Shown here: one piece after another, positions 9,154 to 18,684 of the stretch
Layout: every line of letters starts with the position of its first letter
How positions within the stretch are numbered: the stretch's first letter is position 1
Translations under genes and position numbers: made by a program
The notes under the pieces: model-generated
What the model was told of the DNA's origin: nothing
The model's database searches: none
Seen by the model: only the letters and a program-made list of their open reading frames with translations
NCBI RefSeq assembly: GCF_018614775.1
Contig: NZ_JAGGOF010000051.1
Span: 1 to 53,313, forward strand
Origin: Pseudomonas fluorescens
GTDB taxonomy: Bacteria; Pseudomonadota; Gammaproteobacteria; Pseudomonadales; Pseudomonadaceae
Length of the DNA: 53,313 bases
Direction of reading: 5' to 3'

Positions 9154-10743
9154 TCAGTCCCGCAATTCGGTCTGGCGTTCGACAGGGTCGATCAGCACGG
9201 CTTTCTGCTGGCGCACCAGCAGGTCGAGAATTTCATCCTGGCGTTCGCCCAGGACTCCCGTGAAGCTGATGCCGCTGGATTTGGTCGGCGCGAGCATGGA
9301 CACGCGGTACAGCTCGACGCTCAACGGCGAATCGATGGACAGCGGGCCGCTGCCGTTGCCGGCCAGTTCACCGCCCACCACAATCAGCGAGACCTCGGCG
9401 TCGAACGGGTCGAGCTTGATGTCACGGTCGGTGTTCGACAGGTCCTTGATGTGGCCGTACAGGCCGGTCAAGCCGTTGGCCATGGACACGTTTTCGTAGA
9501 GGCGGATGTTCACGCTGTTACGAACCCGGATGCCGTGGCGCTGGTTACTGATCACTTTGTTGCCCCACAACAGGTTGTCGGCACTCTCGTAGAGCGTGAT
9601 GCCGTCGGTGTGGTTCTTGTAGATCTCGTTGTAGGCGATCAGGTTGTTCACGCTGTTACGGTCGATCACCAGGCCCGAGAGTTTGTTGTCGTAGCTGCGA
9701 TTGTTGAAGATGAAGCTGTCGTTGACCTCACGGGAAATAATGATCCCGTGCTTCTTCTTGGTCCCGTAGACGGTGTTGTCGGCAATGATCAGCCGATGGG
9801 AACGGTCGTGGGGGTCAATGCCATAGATGACGTTGTCTTTGTAGGTGTTGCTCTTGACCACGAAGTCGCGCGTCTCGTAGCAGTAGAAGCCGTACCACAT
9901 GTCCGAGAACTCGGAACCGATGATCCAGCCGGTCGGTTCCGGGCGCTTGAGCACCTTGGCCATGTTTGGCGTGTACTGGGAAATACTCACCCCGTACGAC
10001 TTACTGTTGGAGTAGCCGAAGCTGGCCATCTTGGTATTGACGATGTAGGTCTCGGTGCCGCCCCACGACAACAGGAACGGACGGAAGCTCTTGGGCGAGC
10101 GGAACGTGGCGGGGCCATTTTCCTTTTCGCGCCAGCCGGTGACCTTGGTGTCGCGGATGAACATCTTGCCATCGTTGACCAGGAACGAGCCGCCTTCTTC
10201 GGACAGGCGCAGCTCCTGGGTCTGTTTGTCGATTTCCAGGATGCCTTTCTGGCCGACCACGATCGGAATCTTCGCCAGGTAAACGCCTGGCGAGGTTTCG
10301 ATGATGTACTTGGGCTGTTTCTTGGCCAGATCCTTGAAGTTCATGTAGCCATCGTCGAGGAAGATGGCCTGTGGGATGCCGTGCTGACGCACCACCCATT
10401 CGGCCATCTTGTTGTCTCCGCCGATGAAGTCCTTCAAGGCGTTTTCCTGCATCATCCGGCGCACGCTGACTTTACCGGGCTTGGTCCGCACGATCTTGGC
10501 AGCCACCGCTTCGGCGGTGTAGCCCTTGAGATCGGGCAGGGTCGGCGCGGCCAGCTCCAGTGGCGCGGTTGGCGCACTGCTGACGGTGTAGGTCTTGGCT
10601 CGTTGCAGTTCCTTGACCACGTTGCCCGGCTTGACCACCGGTTCAACGTTGGCGAACGCCGGCGAGCCGGCCAGCAGCATCGCTGCGACCAACAGGCTGA
10701 TCGAACCTTTCATCGCCTGGCTGTTCCTGAGGTAGCGGTTCAT
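9154..10743 (-). CDS. algG: Poly(beta-D-mannuronate) C5-epimerase AlgG
   Basis: A periplasmic right-handed beta-helix enzyme of about 529 residues that converts mannuronate residues in the polymer to guluronate. A signal peptide is visible (hydrophobic SISLLVAAMLLAGS, cut near AFA). Parallel beta-helix (CASH-type) repeats rich in Asn cover about residues 290-470, and the catalytic DPHD motif is present in GIDPHDRSH. The start at 10743 is preceded by GGGAG at nine bases; in-frame ATGs at 10758 and 10770 are less likely. It ends two bases before the first possible algX ATG, so coupling is likely. Confidence 0.95.
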   Translation of the reverse strand: MNRYLRNSQAMKGSISLLVAAMLLAGSPAFANVEPVVKPGNVVKELQRAKTYTVSSAPTAPLELAAPTLPDLKGYTAEAVAAKIVRTKPGKVSVRRMMQENALKDFIGGDNKMAEWVVRQHGIPQAIFLDDGYMNFKDLAKKQPKYIIETSPGVYLAKIPIVVGQKGILEIDKQTQELRLSEEGGSFLVNDGKMFIRDTKVTGWREKENGPATFRSPKSFRPFLLSWGGTETYIVNTKMASFGYSNSKSYGVSISQYTPNMAKVLKRPEPTGWIIGSEFSDMWYGFYCYETRDFVVKSNTYKDNVIYGIDPHDRSHRLIIADNTVYGTKKKHGIIISREVNDSFIFNNRSYDNKLSGLVIDRNSVNNLIAYNEIYKNHTDGITLYESADNLLWGNKVISNQRHGIRVRNSVNIRLYENVSMANGLTGLYGHIKDLSNTDRDIKLDPFDAEVSLIVVGGELAGNGSGPLSIDSPLSVELYRVSMLAPTKSSGISFTGVLGERQDEILDLLVRQQKAVLIDPVERQTELRD

Positions 10744-10769
10744 TTCGGGCACTCCCATGGCCATTCGCA

Positions 10770-12263
10770 TCAGAAGCGCCAGATCACGTCGACAAAGGCG
10801 CGATGCATGTACGAATCGACCTCTTTGCCGTAGGCGTCGCCTGGCTTGAACACGCCGCCACGAAAGCGCACCAGCGCCGACGGCTCATCGATGGACTGGC
10901 TCAGCGCCGCGGGCAACAGACCTTGCTTGAAGTACTTGGTGACGACGAGGTCGACTTCCTGGCCCAGGTCCTTGTCGCCGTCGCGCAGCGGCAAGGTCGA
11001 GGTGGACAGGATCGCGCCGGTCACGTCGTCGGTGTTGTTTTCCACGGCGTTGATGCCGTTGCTGCCCACCGGTTTGTTGCCGTCCACGCGCCAGAACTTG
11101 TGGTACACCAGGCTGGCGTCGTATTCATCGCGCAACTGCCAGGAGCCGAACAGGCTGGCGCTCTGGGTGTTGGCCATTTCGCCACGGAACGCTTCGCCGA
11201 AACGGTGGACCCGCGAACGGGTGCCGGTGTAGTTCGAGCGGTTGCTCTGCAGGCCGTTCTGTTGGTATTCATCGCTGGCGCGGGCATAGGCCGCACCGAC
11301 CTGCCATTGCGGGTCGAGGCGCAGGCGGATACCCAGGTCAGTGGCCCAGCCGTTCAGGTCTTCGCTGCGCTTGGCTTGCGCCGGGCGCGTGCCGTCGGCG
11401 TTGAGCGGGTTGACGGTGTCGCGGTCGCCGCTCATGCCGGTCAGGCTCGCCCAGTAGTTGACGGTGTTGGTGTTGCGCCAGTTGTAGGCGTCGCTGTTGG
11501 CTTCCAGGCCCAGCCAGGAGATGTCACCGTTCTGGGTCTTGTCCAGGGTGTCGGTGGGTTCGCCCGGGGTCGGGTAATCAAGGCTGCCGCTGTCATGGGT
11601 GTGATGAGCGCGGATGCCGGCCCACTGGCCTGGCGTCCATTGATAGCTCACGTCGCCATAGACGTGCAGGCGATCCTTGTCCTTGGGCGACAGTTCCTTG
11701 AGGTCGGTGCGGTATTCGCTGAAGCGTTCGGCGACGCCGACATTGGCCCGCAGCAACGTGGTGTCGAAGGTCCAGTTCAGGGCTTCGATGTTGGTGTCAC
11801 GCCATTGGCCATCGTCGTTGCGCAGGCGCTGGCGGCCGAACTTCAACAGCTCGCCCGGGTACGGGGTGAAGCCGCTGTAGCCAACCCAGAACTCGCGCAT
11901 CGCCAGGTAGCTTTTCTTGGCTTCACGGTCGCCGCTGTCGGTTTGCTGGTTGGCGCTGTCGGACTGTTGCAGCGTGTCGGTCTCGATGATGTCGGTCGAC
12001 GTCACGGCCTGGGCCATGGCATAGGCGCTCCAGTTGCCGCTTTCGCCGTAGACCCAGGGACGCAGGTCCAGGCCGATGCCGTTGACGTCGCCACCTTTCT
12101 GGGTGCCGAGGTCACGGTCGTCTTCGGACTGGCCGGTGATTTTCACTTCCAGGCCGAAGTTCTTGGTTTCAGTCAGTGCCGCCAGCGTCGGGCAGGACCA
12201 GAGCAGGGCGCACGTCAGGCCAATTCCGGCCTGCACAAAAGGATTGAGCTTCAAAGACTTCAT
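10770..12263 (-). CDS. algE: Outer membrane alginate export porin AlgE
   Basis: An outer membrane beta-barrel of 497 residues through which alginate leaves the cell. It has a signal peptide ending near TLAA, alternating amphipathic strands over the whole length, and a C-terminal phenylalanine (DVIWRF) typical of barrels inserted by the Bam complex. Its start overlaps the algK stop by four bases (ATGA), which implies translational coupling and fits the known AlgE-AlgK partnership. Length is close to the known family (about 490). Confidence 0.96.
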   Translation of the reverse strand: MKSLKLNPFVQAGIGLTCALLWSCPTLAALTETKNFGLEVKITGQSEDDRDLGTQKGGDVNGIGLDLRPWVYGESGNWSAYAMAQAVTSTDIIETDTLQQSDSANQQTDSGDREAKKSYLAMREFWVGYSGFTPYPGELLKFGRQRLRNDDGQWRDTNIEALNWTFDTTLLRANVGVAERFSEYRTDLKELSPKDKDRLHVYGDVSYQWTPGQWAGIRAHHTHDSGSLDYPTPGEPTDTLDKTQNGDISWLGLEANSDAYNWRNTNTVNYWASLTGMSGDRDTVNPLNADGTRPAQAKRSEDLNGWATDLGIRLRLDPQWQVGAAYARASDEYQQNGLQSNRSNYTGTRSRVHRFGEAFRGEMANTQSASLFGSWQLRDEYDASLVYHKFWRVDGNKPVGSNGINAVENNTDDVTGAILSTSTLPLRDGDKDLGQEVDLVVTKYFKQGLLPAALSQSIDEPSALVRFRGGVFKPGDAYGKEVDSYMHRAFVDVIWRF

Positions 12264-13768
12264 GGTTTTTCCTCGCCGTCATCTTCTTTCAGGGCTTGCA
12301 GTTCAAGCGTATCGGGGCTCATGGCACCGCGAATGGCCTGCTCTTGTTTTAGCAGGCGTTGGGCTTGTGCAAGCTGTTCCGGCGGTAAATTTGCTTCGAG
12401 GGTCTGGGCAAGCTCGGTCGCTTGCGGGGTGTTCTGCACCTTGGCCAACTGGCTGAACACATAAGCGTTGACCGGGTTGGGCTTGGTGCCCTTGCCCTGG
12501 GAGAACAACTGGGCAATGGCGAAGTCGGCACTGTTCTGGCCGCTGCGAGCGGCCTTGAGCAGGTGGTCCAGGGCTTTTTGCGAGTACACCTGGCCGAGGT
12601 AACCACGGCGATAGATCTGGCCGAGGTAGTAATCGGCGGCCACTTCGCGGCCAACGGCTTTCTGGAAATGCGCCTCGGCGGCCTTGGCGTCGGCCGGAAC
12701 CCACTTGCCTTCGTAGTACAGCTTGCCCAGCAACAGCTCGGCACGCGGCTGGTCGGCGGCGCGACCGTTTTCCAGGTACTGCATCATCTTGTCGACATCA
12801 CCCAGTTCGGGGAAGTCGTAGAGCAATTGCGCCAGACTGACCCAGGCAGCAGGGTAACCGGGGGCAATGCCTTCGAGCAGCGACTGGGCGGTCTTCTCGT
12901 CCGTCTTGCCCAGGCTGGCATCGGCCAGCACGCGGGCGACGCTGTCCACACGCTGGGCGGACACGACGCCGCGGCTGTGACCGGCCTGCATCTGCTTGAG
13001 CAATTCGGCTTGCTGTTCCGGCTGGCCGCGCTTCTGATAGACCGTGGCCAGCTCGACGTAGCAGATGTCCGTGGTCGCCAACGCGGCCTTGCAGACTTTT
13101 TCCACTTCATCCAGGTGCTGGTCGTAAGTGCCCTGGGTGCGATACAGCAGAATCTGCGCCAGGCCCGCTTCCGGATAACCGGCGGTGCGCCATTGGCTGA
13201 TCTGCTGCTGGGCGTTGACGTTCGGGAAGCTGTGCGGGTATTGCAGGTACAGCATCGCCAGCGGAATGAGGGTGTTGCCTTCACCGTTGGCGAAGGCTTT
13301 CTTCAACAGACCTTCGGCTTCGTGTTTTTCAGCCTCGGTAGAGCCAGGCTTGGCCACCAGCAGGCGGCCCAGGCGCGCCTGGGCCCGTGGCGAGATATCG
13401 GCAGCGGCGCGGTACGTCGCCTCGGCTTTTCTCATTTGCTCCGGATCATGGCTGTCGACCTGAATATCGGCCAGGCCTACCTGGGCTTCGCTGTAGCCCA
13501 GGTCCGCCAGTTGCTGATAGTTCTGCTGCGCCAGCGCCGTGTCGCCGCGCTTGAGAGCTTCGTTGGCCAGGCGCTGGTCGGGCAGACCGGCGCAGCCAGC
13601 CAGGCTGACTGCCAAAGCAACGGCACACAGTGTCCCTCTGTGGGAGCGAGCCTGCTCGCGATGCAGGCGGCTCGGTACATCAGACACAGCGCATTGACCC
13701 CATCGCGAGCAGGCTCGCTCCCACAGGGTATGTGCTGTCTTGTTGTTCTGTGGAGTCGTCACGGGCAT
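12260..13768 (-). CDS. algK: Alginate secretion lipoprotein AlgK (TPR/Sel1 repeats), with REPIN-derived N-terminal insert
   Basis: A Sel1-like TPR lipoprotein that helps place AlgE in the outer membrane and bridges to AlgX. The hydrophobic stretch [13 protein letters not shown] with a lipobox cysteine is clear and the mature protein ([18 protein letters not shown]) matches AlgK. The unusual part is the N-terminus: [14 protein letters not shown] is followed by about 32 residues read through a REP pair (13639-13725) before the hydrophobic core starts. The open frame is kept, giving 502 residues and placing the lipobox cysteine near residue 59 instead of about 27. An in-frame GTG at 13687 inside the insert would give a signal peptide of about 31 residues, but no good ribosome site precedes it. 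Whether export is normal is not known. Confidence 0.93.
   Translation of the reverse strand: MPVTTPQNNKTAHTLWERACSRWGQCAVSDVPSRLHREQARSHRGTLCAVALAVSLAGCAGLPDQRLANEALKRGDTALAQQNYQQLADLGYSEAQVGLADIQVDSHDPEQMRKAEATYRAAADISPRAQARLGRLLVAKPGSTEAEKHEAEGLLKKAFANGEGNTLIPLAMLYLQYPHSFPNVNAQQQISQWRTAGYPEAGLAQILLYRTQGTYDQHLDEVEKVCKAALATTDICYVELATVYQKRGQPEQQAELLKQMQAGHSRGVVSAQRVDSVARVLADASLGKTDEKTAQSLLEGIAPGYPAAWVSLAQLLYDFPELGDVDKMMQYLENGRAADQPRAELLLGKLYYEGKWVPADAKAAEAHFQKAVGREVAADYYLGQIYRRGYLGQVYSQKALDHLLKAARSGQNSADFAIAQLFSQGKGTKPNPVNAYVFSQLAKVQNTPQATELAQTLEANLPPEQLAQAQRLLKQEQAIRGAMSPDTLELQALKEDDGEEKP
13639..13725. repeat. REP pair (REPIN) inside the 5' coding region of algK
   Basis: Arms TGTGGGAGCGAGCCTGCTCG at 13639 and the reverse complement ending at 13725 flank a short spacer. 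The whole element lies in frame between the n-region and h-region of the AlgK signal peptide. It contains no in-frame stop on the algK strand. Confidence 0.92.
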
Positions 13769-13777
13769 ATCCTCGAC

Positions 13778-14947
13778 TTAAAGACCGACAGCCATGGCTT
13801 TGTCGATCAGCCAGTTCAGGTTCGGACCACGGTCGCTGTGAACTTCGACCGGGCGGCCGGCCAGCGAGCTGTCCAGAGGTTCGTCAGGTTTGATCTGAAC
13901 GCGGATATCGGAGGACAGGTCTTCACTTTTCAGGCTGGTGCTGCTGACGATCTTGCCGGTGCGGGTGGCGTCTTCGCCGGCAACCTGGAAGCTCACCGGG
14001 GTACCTGGGCGCACGTCGCCGAACTGACGATAGGAGAAGCGTGCTTCGACGTTGGCTTCGGTGCCGCGCGGAACCAGTTGGAAGATCACGTCGCCCTTGT
14101 TGGCGTACTGACCATTGGCGACCAGTTGCTGGGCGACGATGCAGTCGCAAGGCGAAGTCAGGGTGCCGGTCATCTGCTTGCCGAACAGTTCCTCGACCTT
14201 GGCCGGCTGCAGCTGGTTATCGTCCAGATGACCCTTGAGCACATCGAGCATGCTGGTGCTGAAGGTCGCCAGCGGGGCGCCTTTGGCGGCCGCGCCATCA
14301 GCCTTGACCAGGCTCTGCACGGTGCCGTCGCGCGGCATGGTGATTGCCATGCCCGGTACGTTCACCAGGCCCGCCTGGGCGTGGCTGACAAAGTACATGC
14401 CGTACACCGACTTGAGGATGAAGCCGAACGCAGCCAGGCCGACGATGAAGACCCCCAGGCTGAACGTCACGGCGCGCAGGCGACCCATGGCGGTCATGCC
14501 GCCGTTTTCGTCTTTTTGCTTGCGGGCCTTGGTGAAGTTGTCGCGCTGCAGGGTCGCCAGCACGTCGCCGACACCGACGATGTCGCCGGCCAGGTGCGAG
14601 GTGATGATGTGACGCAGCGTGGCGATGTCCCGCGGTTCGAGGTTCTGGAACTGGCAACCGGTGCGGCCGGTCTGGCGGTCGTGGGAGCGGATCTGCAGTT
14701 CCACGTCCATGGCCAGGCCCAGGTTGTCGATCACGAACTGCAGGCGAGCCTTGTAGGTTTCGCCCACCTTGAGCGGCGTCTGGCCGGCGTTGAAGCAAAG
14801 GCCGCCAGCGGACAGGTCCAGGACCTTGACTTCCATTGGCGTACGGTCGGGACCGAAAAAGCGCAGCTTGGCCGGGATTTTCACTCGGGCGTGCTGGCGC
14901 TGGGCTTCGGATTCATGCACTACGTTGACGTTCACGGCGGTGTTCAT
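13778..14947 (-). CDS. alg44: Alginate biosynthesis protein Alg44 (PilZ c-di-GMP receptor, membrane fusion-like)
   Basis: A 389-residue inner membrane protein. The N-terminal PilZ domain binds c-di-GMP: Arg17 and Arg21 (QRQHARVK) and the DLSAGG motif near residue 45 are present. One transmembrane helix follows at about 155-177 (AVTFSLGVFIVGLAAFGFI), then a periplasmic domain resembling membrane-fusion proteins (GTLTSPCDCIVAQQLV, DVIFQLVPRG). Together with Alg8 it forms the alginate polymerase, switched on by c-di-GMP. It sits nine bases upstream of algK and 35 bases downstream of alg8. All expected ligand residues are intact. Confidence 0.96.
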   Translation of the reverse strand: MNTAVNVNVVHESEAQRQHARVKIPAKLRFFGPDRTPMEVKVLDLSAGGLCFNAGQTPLKVGETYKARLQFVIDNLGLAMDVELQIRSHDRQTGRTGCQFQNLEPRDIATLRHIITSHLAGDIVGVGDVLATLQRDNFTKARKQKDENGGMTAMGRLRAVTFSLGVFIVGLAAFGFILKSVYGMYFVSHAQAGLVNVPGMAITMPRDGTVQSLVKADGAAAKGAPLATFSTSMLDVLKGHLDDNQLQPAKVEELFGKQMTGTLTSPCDCIVAQQLVANGQYANKGDVIFQLVPRGTEANVEARFSYRQFGDVRPGTPVSFQVAGEDATRTGKIVSSTSLKSEDLSSDIRVQIKPDEPLDSSLAGRPVEVHSDRGPNLNWLIDKAMAVGL

Positions 14948-14982
14948 AGGGGCGATTTCCTTGTTAATTCATTCAAGTCCGG

Positions 14983-16464
14983 TCAGACCATCGTCAGCAG
15001 CACGGCGACAAAAATGCTGCCGGCGGAGAAGGTCATGGTCCGAGACGACCAAGTGTTGAACCAACGTTGAAAGCTGGCGAGATCACGGGTCAGTGCGGTG
15101 GGCTGGCGGGTCCAGGATTGTTGATCGAGGCGGAAGAACACGTAGATCTTTACCATCGCGCCAACGATCTGGTTGTAATAGAGAATCATCGGGTAGGCGG
15201 GGCCGATCCGGTGTCCGGAACACGACAGCAACAGGGTCAGGATCAGCCGGGTGATGCCGATCCACAGCAGGTACACCAGGATGAACGCGGTGCCGTACTT
15301 GAAGCTGGCGATCAGCGCCACGGTCAAACCCAGCAGCGAGGTCCACATCGATACGCGCTGGTCGAACAGCACCACCGAGGTGAACAGGCCCAGGCGTCGC
15401 AGGCCCAGGCCCAGTGCCCGGGAGTTCTGCCGCAGGTTGTTGCCGTACCAACGGAACATCAGCTTGCGACTGGCCTTGATGAAGCTTTTTTCCGGCGGGT
15501 GCTCAACGGTGTTGATCGCCGCATCGGGTACGTAGAAGGTGTCGTAGCCCAGGCGCATCAGGCTGAACCAGCTCGACTTGTCGTCACCGGTGAGGAACTT
15601 GAAGCGGCCCAGGCGCCAGTGTTGCAGCGAGTCGCTTTCCACGTCGGCGATGAACTCCGGGTTGGTCACCACGGAGGCGCGGAACACCGACATGCGGCCG
15701 GTCATGGTCAGCACGCGCTTGGACAGGGCCATGGAGCACATGTTGATGTGACGCTGGGCGAAGCGCAGCTTGTGCCATTCGGCCATGATGTAGCCGCCGC
15801 GTACTTCGCAGAACTCGTTGGTGGTCAGGCCGCCGACGTTGCCGAACAGCTGGAACCACGGCACGGTCTTGCGCACGACGCCTTCGGCGAGCACGGTGTC
15901 GCCATCGATCACGGCGACCACTGCGCGGTCGTCCGGCAAGTGGCGGGAAATCGCGCGGAAACCGAAGGCCAGGCCGTCACGCTTGCCGGTGCCCGGGATG
16001 CGCACGAAGTCCAGCTTGACCCGCTCCGGCGGGTTCATGCGGGCCCAGAGGCTCTTGACCAGCAGTTCGTCGGACATTTCCACGATGGAGCAGACCACGG
16101 TGGTGGGCAGTTCGCAATCGATGGCTTCGCGAATCACCGAGCTGTAGACCTGGGCGGTGGTCAGCGCATCGATCCGGAAACTGGTGACCATCAGGAATAC
16201 GTGGGACGGATCCGCAGCCTTGCCCAGCTTGTGAACCTTGCGGCGCAAGTGCGGGTAGACGATGTACAGGAAAATCATGCCGCGCACGAAATGCGTCGCG
16301 CCCATGGAGTAACGCCAGATGCCCACGGCGCCGATCAGGAAGATGAAGTCCTTGGATTCGGAGTCGAACGTGGACGTGGGCAACGCCAAGGCGATGCCCA
16401 TCAATAAACTCAAGTAAAACAGCCAACCGGCGGCCTGAAGCAGGCCGTGCTTTAGCCTGTGCAT
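14983..16464 (-). CDS. alg8: Alginate polymerase glycosyltransferase Alg8 (GT2)
   Basis: An inner membrane family 2 glycosyltransferase of 493 residues that polymerises GDP-mannuronate. It begins with two transmembrane helices, then the cytoplasmic catalytic domain with VIDGDTV (metal/UDP-type Asp motif), [15 protein letters not shown] (second Asp and QxxRW-like segment), and ends with several hydrophobic helices. The ATG at 16464 (MHRLKHGLL) matches the family N-terminus and has GGGA nine bases upstream; the upstream ATGs at 16473 and 16491 extend into a repeat element. Length equals that of the P. aeruginosa protein within one residue. Confidence 0.95.
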   Translation of the reverse strand: MHRLKHGLLQAAGWLFYLSLLMGIALALPTSTFDSESKDFIFLIGAVGIWRYSMGATHFVRGMIFLYIVYPHLRRKVHKLGKAADPSHVFLMVTSFRIDALTTAQVYSSVIREAIDCELPTTVVCSIVEMSDELLVKSLWARMNPPERVKLDFVRIPGTGKRDGLAFGFRAISRHLPDDRAVVAVIDGDTVLAEGVVRKTVPWFQLFGNVGGLTTNEFCEVRGGYIMAEWHKLRFAQRHINMCSMALSKRVLTMTGRMSVFRASVVTNPEFIADVESDSLQHWRLGRFKFLTGDDKSSWFSLMRLGYDTFYVPDAAINTVEHPPEKSFIKASRKLMFRWYGNNLRQNSRALGLGLRRLGLFTSVVLFDQRVSMWTSLLGLTVALIASFKYGTAFILVYLLWIGITRLILTLLLSCSGHRIGPAYPMILYYNQIVGAMVKIYVFFRLDQQSWTRQPTALTRDLASFQRWFNTWSSRTMTFSAGSIFVAVLLTMV

Positions 16465-16486
16465 AATTTTCATTCCCAGAATCAGT

Positions 16487-16556
16487 TGCAAGCTTCAAGC
16501 TGCAAGCCGCGAGAGGGCCTTCAGCTTGAAGCTCGAAGCTTGCAGCTTGCGGCTGC
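16487..16556. repeat. AGCTTGCAGCTTG-type inverted repeat between algD and alg8
   Basis: Short units TTGCAAGCTTCAAGCTGCAAG on the left (from about 16487) and their complements CTTGAAGCT...AGCTTGCAGCTTGCGGC on the right fold into an imperfect hairpin that fills almost the whole gap between algD and alg8. The same unit recurs at 22501-22668, marking it as a dispersed family separate from the REP family. Confidence 0.8.
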
Positions 16557-16557
16557 C

Positions 16558-17874
16558 TTACCAGCAGATGCCTTCAGTCCGGCCACTCGGGCTGGTGGCC
16601 TTGGACATGAAGCCGACCAGGTCGATGACCTGCTTGCCTTCCGGTACGTTCTCGGTCAGCGCGCGGAACTTCTCGTCGCGGTTGCCCAGGATGATGATGT
16701 CGGCGTTGTCGATGACCGAGTCAAAATCGGCGTTGAGCAAGGACGAGACGTGAGGAATCTTCGACTCGATGTAATCCTTGTTCGCGCCGTGGACGCGGGC
16801 GTACTCGACGTTGCTGTCGTAGATGCGCAGGTCGTAGCCCTTGCCGATCAGCATTTCCGCCAGATCAACCAGTGGGCTTTCACGCAGGTCATCGGTGCCG
16901 GCCTTGAAGCTCAGGCCCAGCAGGGCGACCTTGCGCTTGTCGTGGCTGGAAACGATGTCGAAGGCGTTCTGCACCTGGGATTCGTTACTGCGCATCAGCG
17001 AGTTGAGCAGTGGCGCTTCCACGTCCAGGGAGCTGGCGCGGTAGGTCAGGGCGCGAACGTCCTTGGGCAGGCACGAGCCGCCGAAGGCGAAGCCTGGGCG
17101 CATGTAGTACTGGGACAGGTTCAGGGTCTTGTCCTGGCAGACCACGTCCATCACTTCACGGCCATCGACGCCGACGGCCTTGGCGATGTTGCCGATCTCG
17201 TTGGCGAAGGTCACTTTGGTAGCGTGCCAGACGTTGCAGGTGTACTTGATCATTTCGGCAACGGCGATGTCCTTGCGGATGATCGGCGCATCGAGTTCTT
17301 CGTACAGCGATTGCAGGACGTCGCCAGAGGCTTTGTCGAACTCACCGATGACGGTCATAGGCGGTTGATCGTAATCTTTGATCGCGGTGCTTTCGCGCAG
17401 GAACTCAGGGTTGACCGCGACGCCGAAATCAACGCCGGCCTTCTTGCCGGAGCAGTCTTCGAGAATCGGGATGACCACGTTGGCGACGGTGCCCGGCAAG
17501 ACGGTGCTGCGGACCACGATGGTGTGGCGGGTGGTCTTGTCACGCAGGACAAAACCGATCTCGCGGCACACGGCTTCGATGTAGTTCAGTTCCAGGTCGC
17601 CGTTCTTTTTGCTCGGAGTACCGACGCAAATCATCGACAGATCAGTATCGCGAATCGCTTCGGCGAAGTTGGTAGTGCCGCGCAGTCGACCTGTTTCAAT
17701 CCCTTGTGCCAACAGTTCACCAAGACCGGGTTCGACGATCGGCGATTTGCCCGCGTTGATCATGTCGATTTTGTCTTTGGCGACATCTACGCCAACGACA
17801 TCATGGCCCCGAGCAGACAGGCAACCGGCACATACTGCACCGACGTAACCCAAACCAAATATGCTAATGCGCAT
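16558..17874 (-). CDS. algD: GDP-mannose 6-dehydrogenase AlgD
   Basis: The committed enzyme of alginate synthesis, a cytoplasmic NAD-dependent four-electron dehydrogenase that turns GDP-mannose into GDP-mannuronate. The 438-residue protein starts with the Rossmann motif IFGLGYVGAV, has the central family segment, and carries the catalytic cysteine in GFAFGGSCLPKD (about residue 268). It is the first gene of the 12-gene operon. About 810 bases upstream are free of convincing genes, in line with the long regulated leader known for algD in other pseudomonads, where AlgU, AlgR and AmrZ act. Confidence 0.98.
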   Translation of the reverse strand: MRISIFGLGYVGAVCAGCLSARGHDVVGVDVAKDKIDMINAGKSPIVEPGLGELLAQGIETGRLRGTTNFAEAIRDTDLSMICVGTPSKKNGDLELNYIEAVCREIGFVLRDKTTRHTIVVRSTVLPGTVANVVIPILEDCSGKKAGVDFGVAVNPEFLRESTAIKDYDQPPMTVIGEFDKASGDVLQSLYEELDAPIIRKDIAVAEMIKYTCNVWHATKVTFANEIGNIAKAVGVDGREVMDVVCQDKTLNLSQYYMRPGFAFGGSCLPKDVRALTYRASSLDVEAPLLNSLMRSNESQVQNAFDIVSSHDKRKVALLGLSFKAGTDDLRESPLVDLAEMLIGKGYDLRIYDSNVEYARVHGANKDYIESKIPHVSSLLNADFDSVIDNADIIILGNRDEKFRALTENVPEGKQVIDLVGFMSKATSPSGRTEGICW

Positions 17875-18137
17875 CGCATTTACCTCTGTTTTTCACGCCA
17901 TTAAATGGCCGGAGTTAATAGTGTTCAGCGGTCAACGTGCACTCGGAAGTGTGGCGTGCAGGCACCACCATGCCGTCGTGCAGGCATATTAAGTTCCGAG
18001 TGCCTAAATAATTGCACTCAAGTTGTGCGCAAAGCGGCCTTCTTGTTATGACCTGCCCTGTTATGCAGCCAGTCCTCGGTTTCGGGAACGCTCGTGCAAA
18101 GGTGTTTCACTTCTGACCTCTGGCAAAAAGCCCACAA

Positions 18138-18150
18138 AATCAAAAGCTTG
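18138..18150 (+). promoter_or_regulatory. IHF-binding consensus upstream of algD
   Basis: AATCAAAAGCTTG fits WATCAANNNNTTR at every fixed position. IHF is known to bind and bend algD control DNA in P. aeruginosa. The site lies about 265 bases before the algD ATG, six bases from an AmrZ-like GGCAAAAAGCC. Confidence 0.5.
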
Positions 18151-18344
18151 TGTGCTCGGGTGAGCACGTTGTAGGGGCGCAGCCTTGGCCTTTTTGGGGA
18201 TCGCAGTGTCGCGTTATCTCCCGTCCTTCAAGGGTGGATCCAATTCAACGACCGTTTCGCTAAGTTGCTGTGACAACTTGGTTACTCAGCTCGGCGTGTC
18301 TGTAAGTTATCGCTTACACGTTCGGCGATAATCGCTACCGGTGG

Positions 18345-18372
18345 TATGAGCCGTGCAAAATCACATAGTTCC
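18345..18372 (-). promoter_or_regulatory. Candidate AlgU (sigma-22) promoter for algD
   Basis: GGAACTA, 16 bases, TCATA, compared with the family pattern GAACTT-N16/17-TCtgA. Five of six -35 bases fit and the -10 fits partly. Transcription would start near 18338, giving a leader of about 460 bases. A tentative call. Confidence 0.4.
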
Positions 18373-18649
18373 GATCCGCTCATCGCGATTTTCGAAATTT
18401 TTCGAAATATTATCGAAGATGGCACTGACCTCATTATGATGGCACTTGTCGTTTCGGCCTTTAATAATCGGGAGTTGGCAGGGGTAGATAGTTTTGTGCC
18501 ACTACTGAATAAAAAAATGTGTGCCACTACGCAAAAAACTGACGAGTGTCGAGTGAAACAAAAGTTAGTGAGGAAGGTGGTCGATTTGTTGGCGCCATGA
18601 AACTGGCGAAGTGTGAGGGGAAGCAAGATGACAAGTTGCAAGTTGATCG

Positions 18650-18669
18650 AGGCCCCCAATCAGGGGCCT
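18650..18669 (-). terminator. Hairpin after yaaA, possible terminator
   Basis: AGGCCCC (18650-18656) pairs with GGGGCCT (18663-18669) across a six-base loop, 15 bases beyond the yaaA stop. There is no strong T run on the minus strand, so termination efficiency is uncertain. Confidence 0.55.
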
Positions 18670-18684
18670 ATATAACGGTGCGCT

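Larger units (their letters stand above)
17875..18684 (-). promoter_or_regulatory. Long algD upstream regulatory region
   Basis: About 810 bases with no supported gene, AT-richer than its surroundings at 18300-18600. Seen on the minus strand: a sigma-22 (AlgU)-like pair GGAACTA (18366-18372) and TCATA (18345-18349) with 16 bases between; a second GGAACTT at 17991-17997 that lacks a good -10; a perfect IHF consensus on the plus strand at 18138-18150; and GGCAAAAAGCC at 18122-18132, one base off the published AmrZ core. A small hairpin AAGTTG/CAACTT lies at 18262-18279. Known biology: algD in P. aeruginosa is controlled from a similarly long region. The precise assignments here are inference. 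Confidence 0.6.

Noticed and set aside
13639..13725. REP pairs read as a CRISPR array or phage attachment sites
   Set aside because: Copies are isolated inverted pairs spread over the window, not regularly spaced direct repeats, and no cas or integrase gene is present.
12422..15070. An 882-codon plus-strand open frame across algK and alg44
   Set aside because: It is antisense to two clearly identified genes, crosses the gene boundary and has no domain pattern.
17991..17997. GGAACTT as the -35 of the main algD promoter
   Set aside because: No TCTGA-like -10 at 15 to 17 bases (GGCAT/GCATG instead); kept only as a minor possibility in the upstream region.
18346..18600. 84-codon plus frame and overlapping 125-codon minus frame upstream of algD
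   Set aside because: No recognisable domain, weak ribosome sites, and location within the long algD control region; AT-rich sequence gives chance frames.
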